From Actinomycetota bacterium (GTDB lineage: Bacteria > Actinomycetota > Acidimicrobiia > Acidimicrobiales > Ilumatobacteraceae), in assembly GCA_005787025.1 (NCBI GenBank), contig SYCH01000182.1, forward strand, positions 1-6,344: a DNA stretch of 6,344 bases, read 5' to 3'. Made by a program: the position numbers and the translations under genes. A model generated the notes under the pieces. That model did not search any database. It was not told the DNA's origin and saw nothing but the letters and a program-made list of their open reading frames with translations. Of the stretch, positions 5,311 through 6,344 are shown piece by piece. Each line of letters begins with the position of its first letter. Within the stretch, counting starts at the first letter, position 1.

Positions 5311-5691
5311 AAGACCGATGGGACACGGGGGCGGGGCATAGCGGGCGCGGCGAATCAGTCGCGATGCCGATGGTGCCGACGGGTTCTGACGGCCCGCCCG
5401 GGTCCCGGGCGCCCCAGGGTCTTTTGTTCCCAGGCGTGCCGCCAATGGGACTGGGTGTCACGGCAGCGGGCTCGTGAATTGCAAATCAGCGAGAACGAGT
5501 TGGTCGTGGCTCGACGCGAGCTGGAACGGCTGTACGACGATCTCTACGTGCTGTCGTGTGCCATCGAAGACACCGACCGTGAACTGAGGGCTGGGAAACC
5601 AACGGTGGCGAGCCTTCGCGAGACGTTGCAGTGGCTCTTGGATGCGGCGCGACCTTTGCACAACCGAACCGTCGCCCCTCACCTCAATTAG
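5302..5691 (+). CDS. Small zinc-finger-like protein with helical C-terminus, unknown function
   Basis: This 129-residue protein begins with a basic, flexible stretch (1-20). It continues with a CxxC-x16-CxxxC arrangement (Cys22, Cys25, Cys42, Cys46; CRWC and FCSQAC) likely to bind one zinc ion, then an Arg/Gln/Trp-rich segment RQWDWVSRQRARE (47-59), and a long predicted helix (about 60-97) rich in Glu, Leu and Arg with a leucine-spaced pattern that could be a coiled coil. A second helix (about 103-120) follows. The form suggests nucleic-acid or protein binding, but I cannot name a family with confidence; similar small proteins occur as conserved hypotheticals in actinobacteria. The ATG at 5302 is chosen because the frame further upstream is antisense to the threonine aldolase gene and has no recognisable content. 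It is divergent from that gene with a 69-bp gap. A palindrome spans the start codon, suggesting tight regulation, perhaps autoregulation. Confidence 0.8.
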   Translation: MTKKTDGTRGRGIAGAANQSRCRWCRRVLTARPGPGRPRVFCSQACRQWDWVSRQRARELQISENELVVARRELERLYDDLYVLSCAIEDTDRELRAGKPTVASLRETLQWLLDAARPLHNRTVAPHLN

Positions 5692-5693
5692 CC

Positions 5694-5709
5694 CATAATA
5701 TCCGTTATG
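5694..5709. repeat. Small AT-rich inverted repeat just after the zinc-finger-like gene
   Basis: CATAA (5694-5698) and TTATG (5705-5709) can pair around a 6-nt loop, 2 bp after the stop codon. The stem is short and AT-only apart from its closing pair, and no T-run follows, so it is at best a weak transcript-end structure. Confidence 0.25.
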
Positions 5710-5733
5710 ACACATTAGGACACGCGACGACCA

Positions 5734-5761
5734 GCGGAGATGCCGGATCCGGAGGCTCCGC
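5734..5761. terminator. Possible bidirectional hairpin between convergent genes
   Basis: GCGGAG (5734-5739) pairs with CTCCGC (5756-5761), and the 16-nt loop contains the palindrome CCGGATCCGG (5743-5752). The structure lies in the 93-bp gap between the convergent zinc-finger-like and FKBP genes, where a terminator is expected. There is no T-tract on either side, so intrinsic termination is uncertain; GC-rich hairpins without T-tracts have been proposed as terminators in actinobacteria. Confidence 0.3.
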
Positions 5762-5784
5762 CGCTCTCCCGCGGAACGGGTCGT

Positions 5785-6162
5785 TCAGCGAACGGCGACC
5801 AGGTCGACGACGAAGACCAAGGTTTCGTGACCCTTGATGACCCCGCCGGCGCCACGGGCGCCGTAGCCGAGATGCGGCGGGATGGTGAGCCGTCGCCGGC
5901 CGCCCACCTTCATGCCCGCCACGCCTTGGTCCCATCCCCCGATGACCTCGCCGGCCCCGAGTCGGAAATCGAAGGTCTCGTTGCGGCTCCAGGACGAGTC
6001 GAATTCGCGCTGGGTGCTCCAGGCCACGCCGACGTAGTGCATCACCGGTCGGCATCCGGTGGTGGCTTCGCTCCCCTCGCCCACCACCAGATCCGCGATG
6101 ACGAGTTCAGCGGGCGGGTCTCCGGCGGGGATGATGATGGTGGGTTTGGACGACTCGGGCAT
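5785..6162 (-). CDS. FKBP-type peptidyl-prolyl cis-trans isomerase
   Basis: The 125-residue product is a single FKBP domain, which catalyses cis-trans isomerisation of Xaa-Pro bonds during folding. Counterparts of the FKBP12 pocket are all visible: Tyr43 (MHYVGV), Phe54-Asp55 (REFDSSW), Phe66 (FDFRLG), Val73-Ile74 and Trp77 (EVIGGWDQGV), Tyr100 (PPHLGYGARG) and Phe117 (LVFVVDLV). There is no signal peptide, lipobox or membrane segment and no insert-in-flap domain, so it should be cytoplasmic and resembles the small actinobacterial FKBPs. The N-terminal 20 residues (PESSKPTIIIPAGDPP) are typical of that group. The ATG at 6160-6162 is supported by TAAAGT 6 nt upstream, implying a leaderless mRNA. 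It lies 31 bp downstream of the thioesterase gene on the same strand and could also be reached by read-through. Confidence 0.95.
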   Translation of the reverse strand: MPESSKPTIIIPAGDPPAELVIADLVVGEGSEATTGCRPVMHYVGVAWSTQREFDSSWSRNETFDFRLGAGEVIGGWDQGVAGMKVGGRRRLTIPPHLGYGARGAGGVIKGHETLVFVVDLVAVR

Positions 6163-6168
6163 CGGAGC

Positions 6169-6197
6169 ACTTTAGACGACGCCGAGTGACTGCTCAG
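6169..6197 (-). promoter_or_regulatory. Putative leaderless promoter of the FKBP gene
   Basis: Minus-strand TAAAGT (6174-6169) is a good TANNNT -10 box 6 nt before the ATG. Seventeen bp further upstream, CTGAGC (6197-6192) retains the TGA core of a -35 and overlaps the stop codon of the upstream thioesterase gene. No Shine-Dalgarno is present. Confidence 0.45.
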
Positions 6198-6344
6198 GAG
6201 TCGGTGTTCTTTTTCGGGGGCACACAGGAGCCCTGGGCCACGGCAACCGGTTTGGTTTCGTCGTCGGTGAAGGCCACCACTTGTCCGGTGATGAGTTTGC
6301 TTCCGACGCTCAGGATGCGCCCGCGGGCGTGGAGTCGGGTGCCC
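6194..6344 (-). CDS. PaaI-like hotdog-fold thioesterase, C-terminal part (5' end beyond window)
   Basis: The last 49 residues are visible and end with TGA at 6194-6196. They read ARGRILSVGSKLITGQVVAF, then TDDETKPVAVAQGSCVPPKK. This matches the closing strands of hotdog thioesterases of the PaaI/YdiI group, where a strand like GRxxxxGRxxxxxxxxVxD is followed by an Ala-rich strand ending in GTF or similar (here AVAQGSC). Such enzymes hydrolyse acyl-CoA or aromatic acyl-CoA thioesters in the cytoplasm. The catalytic region lies outside the window, so substrate and activity cannot be judged. The FKBP gene starts 31 bp downstream. Confidence 0.65.
   Translation of the reverse strand, partial: GTRLHARGRILSVGSKLITGQVVAFTDDETKPVAVAQGSCVPPKKNTDS

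Noticed and set aside
5233..5445. N-terminal extension of the threonine aldolase
   Set aside because: The extra 71 residues are Arg/Pro-rich and unlike the family, and overlap the divergent gene; the family start is at 5232.
5740..6189. Plus-strand open frame of 149 codons opposite the FKBP gene
   Set aside because: The minus strand encodes a complete FKBP with all pocket residues; the plus frame has no recognisable content.

Overview
The window is high-GC bacterial chromosome that is almost fully coding. It holds eight complete and two partial protein genes, with no RNA gene, insertion sequence, phage gene or CRISPR array visible. A WhiB-family iron-sulfur regulator, a family confined to Actinomycetota and their phages, points to an actinobacterium. 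Several genes start without a Shine-Dalgarno sequence, with a TANNNT-like box just upstream, which fits the leaderless transcripts common in that phylum. A deep-branching lineage such as Acidimicrobiia is possible, but that is a guess from overall protein character.

Layout, left to right. (1) 1-290, minus: the N-terminal 96 residues of an unrecognised small beta-rich protein. (2) 323-1672, plus: a divergently transcribed pair, a gamma-carbonic-anhydrase-like left-handed beta-helix protein and a PrmA-type L11 methyltransferase. (3) 4031-1669, minus: a WhiB regulator, then an APH/kinase-fold phosphotransferase and a ribokinase-family sugar kinase. The ribokinase gene meets prmA tail to tail, and the two stop codons overlap. 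(4) 5232-4168, minus: a PLP-dependent low-specificity threonine aldolase. (5) 5302-5691, plus: a small protein with a CxxC...CxxxC zinc-finger-like N-terminus and a helical C-terminus, divergent from the aldolase. (6) 6344-5785, minus: the C-terminus of a PaaI-like hotdog thioesterase, then a cytoplasmic FKBP-type prolyl isomerase.

The genes look like housekeeping and core-metabolism functions, and I see no defence, secretion or biosynthetic system. The most unusual signals are regulatory. A duplicated bipartite motif (ATGCGTCA-N4/5-CGCATCA, copies 32 bp apart) fills the whiB-phosphotransferase gap. A perfect 16-bp palindrome is centred on the start codon of the zinc-finger protein. Two divergent leaderless promoters appear to interlock in a 32-bp gap. 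whiB alone has a textbook promoter (TTGACT-N17-TAGGGT) with a leader of about 51 nt and a strong Shine-Dalgarno. At the protein level, the carbonic-anhydrase-like enzyme has Glu where a zinc-binding His is expected, and the WhiB protein lacks an obvious basic C-terminal DNA-binding tail.
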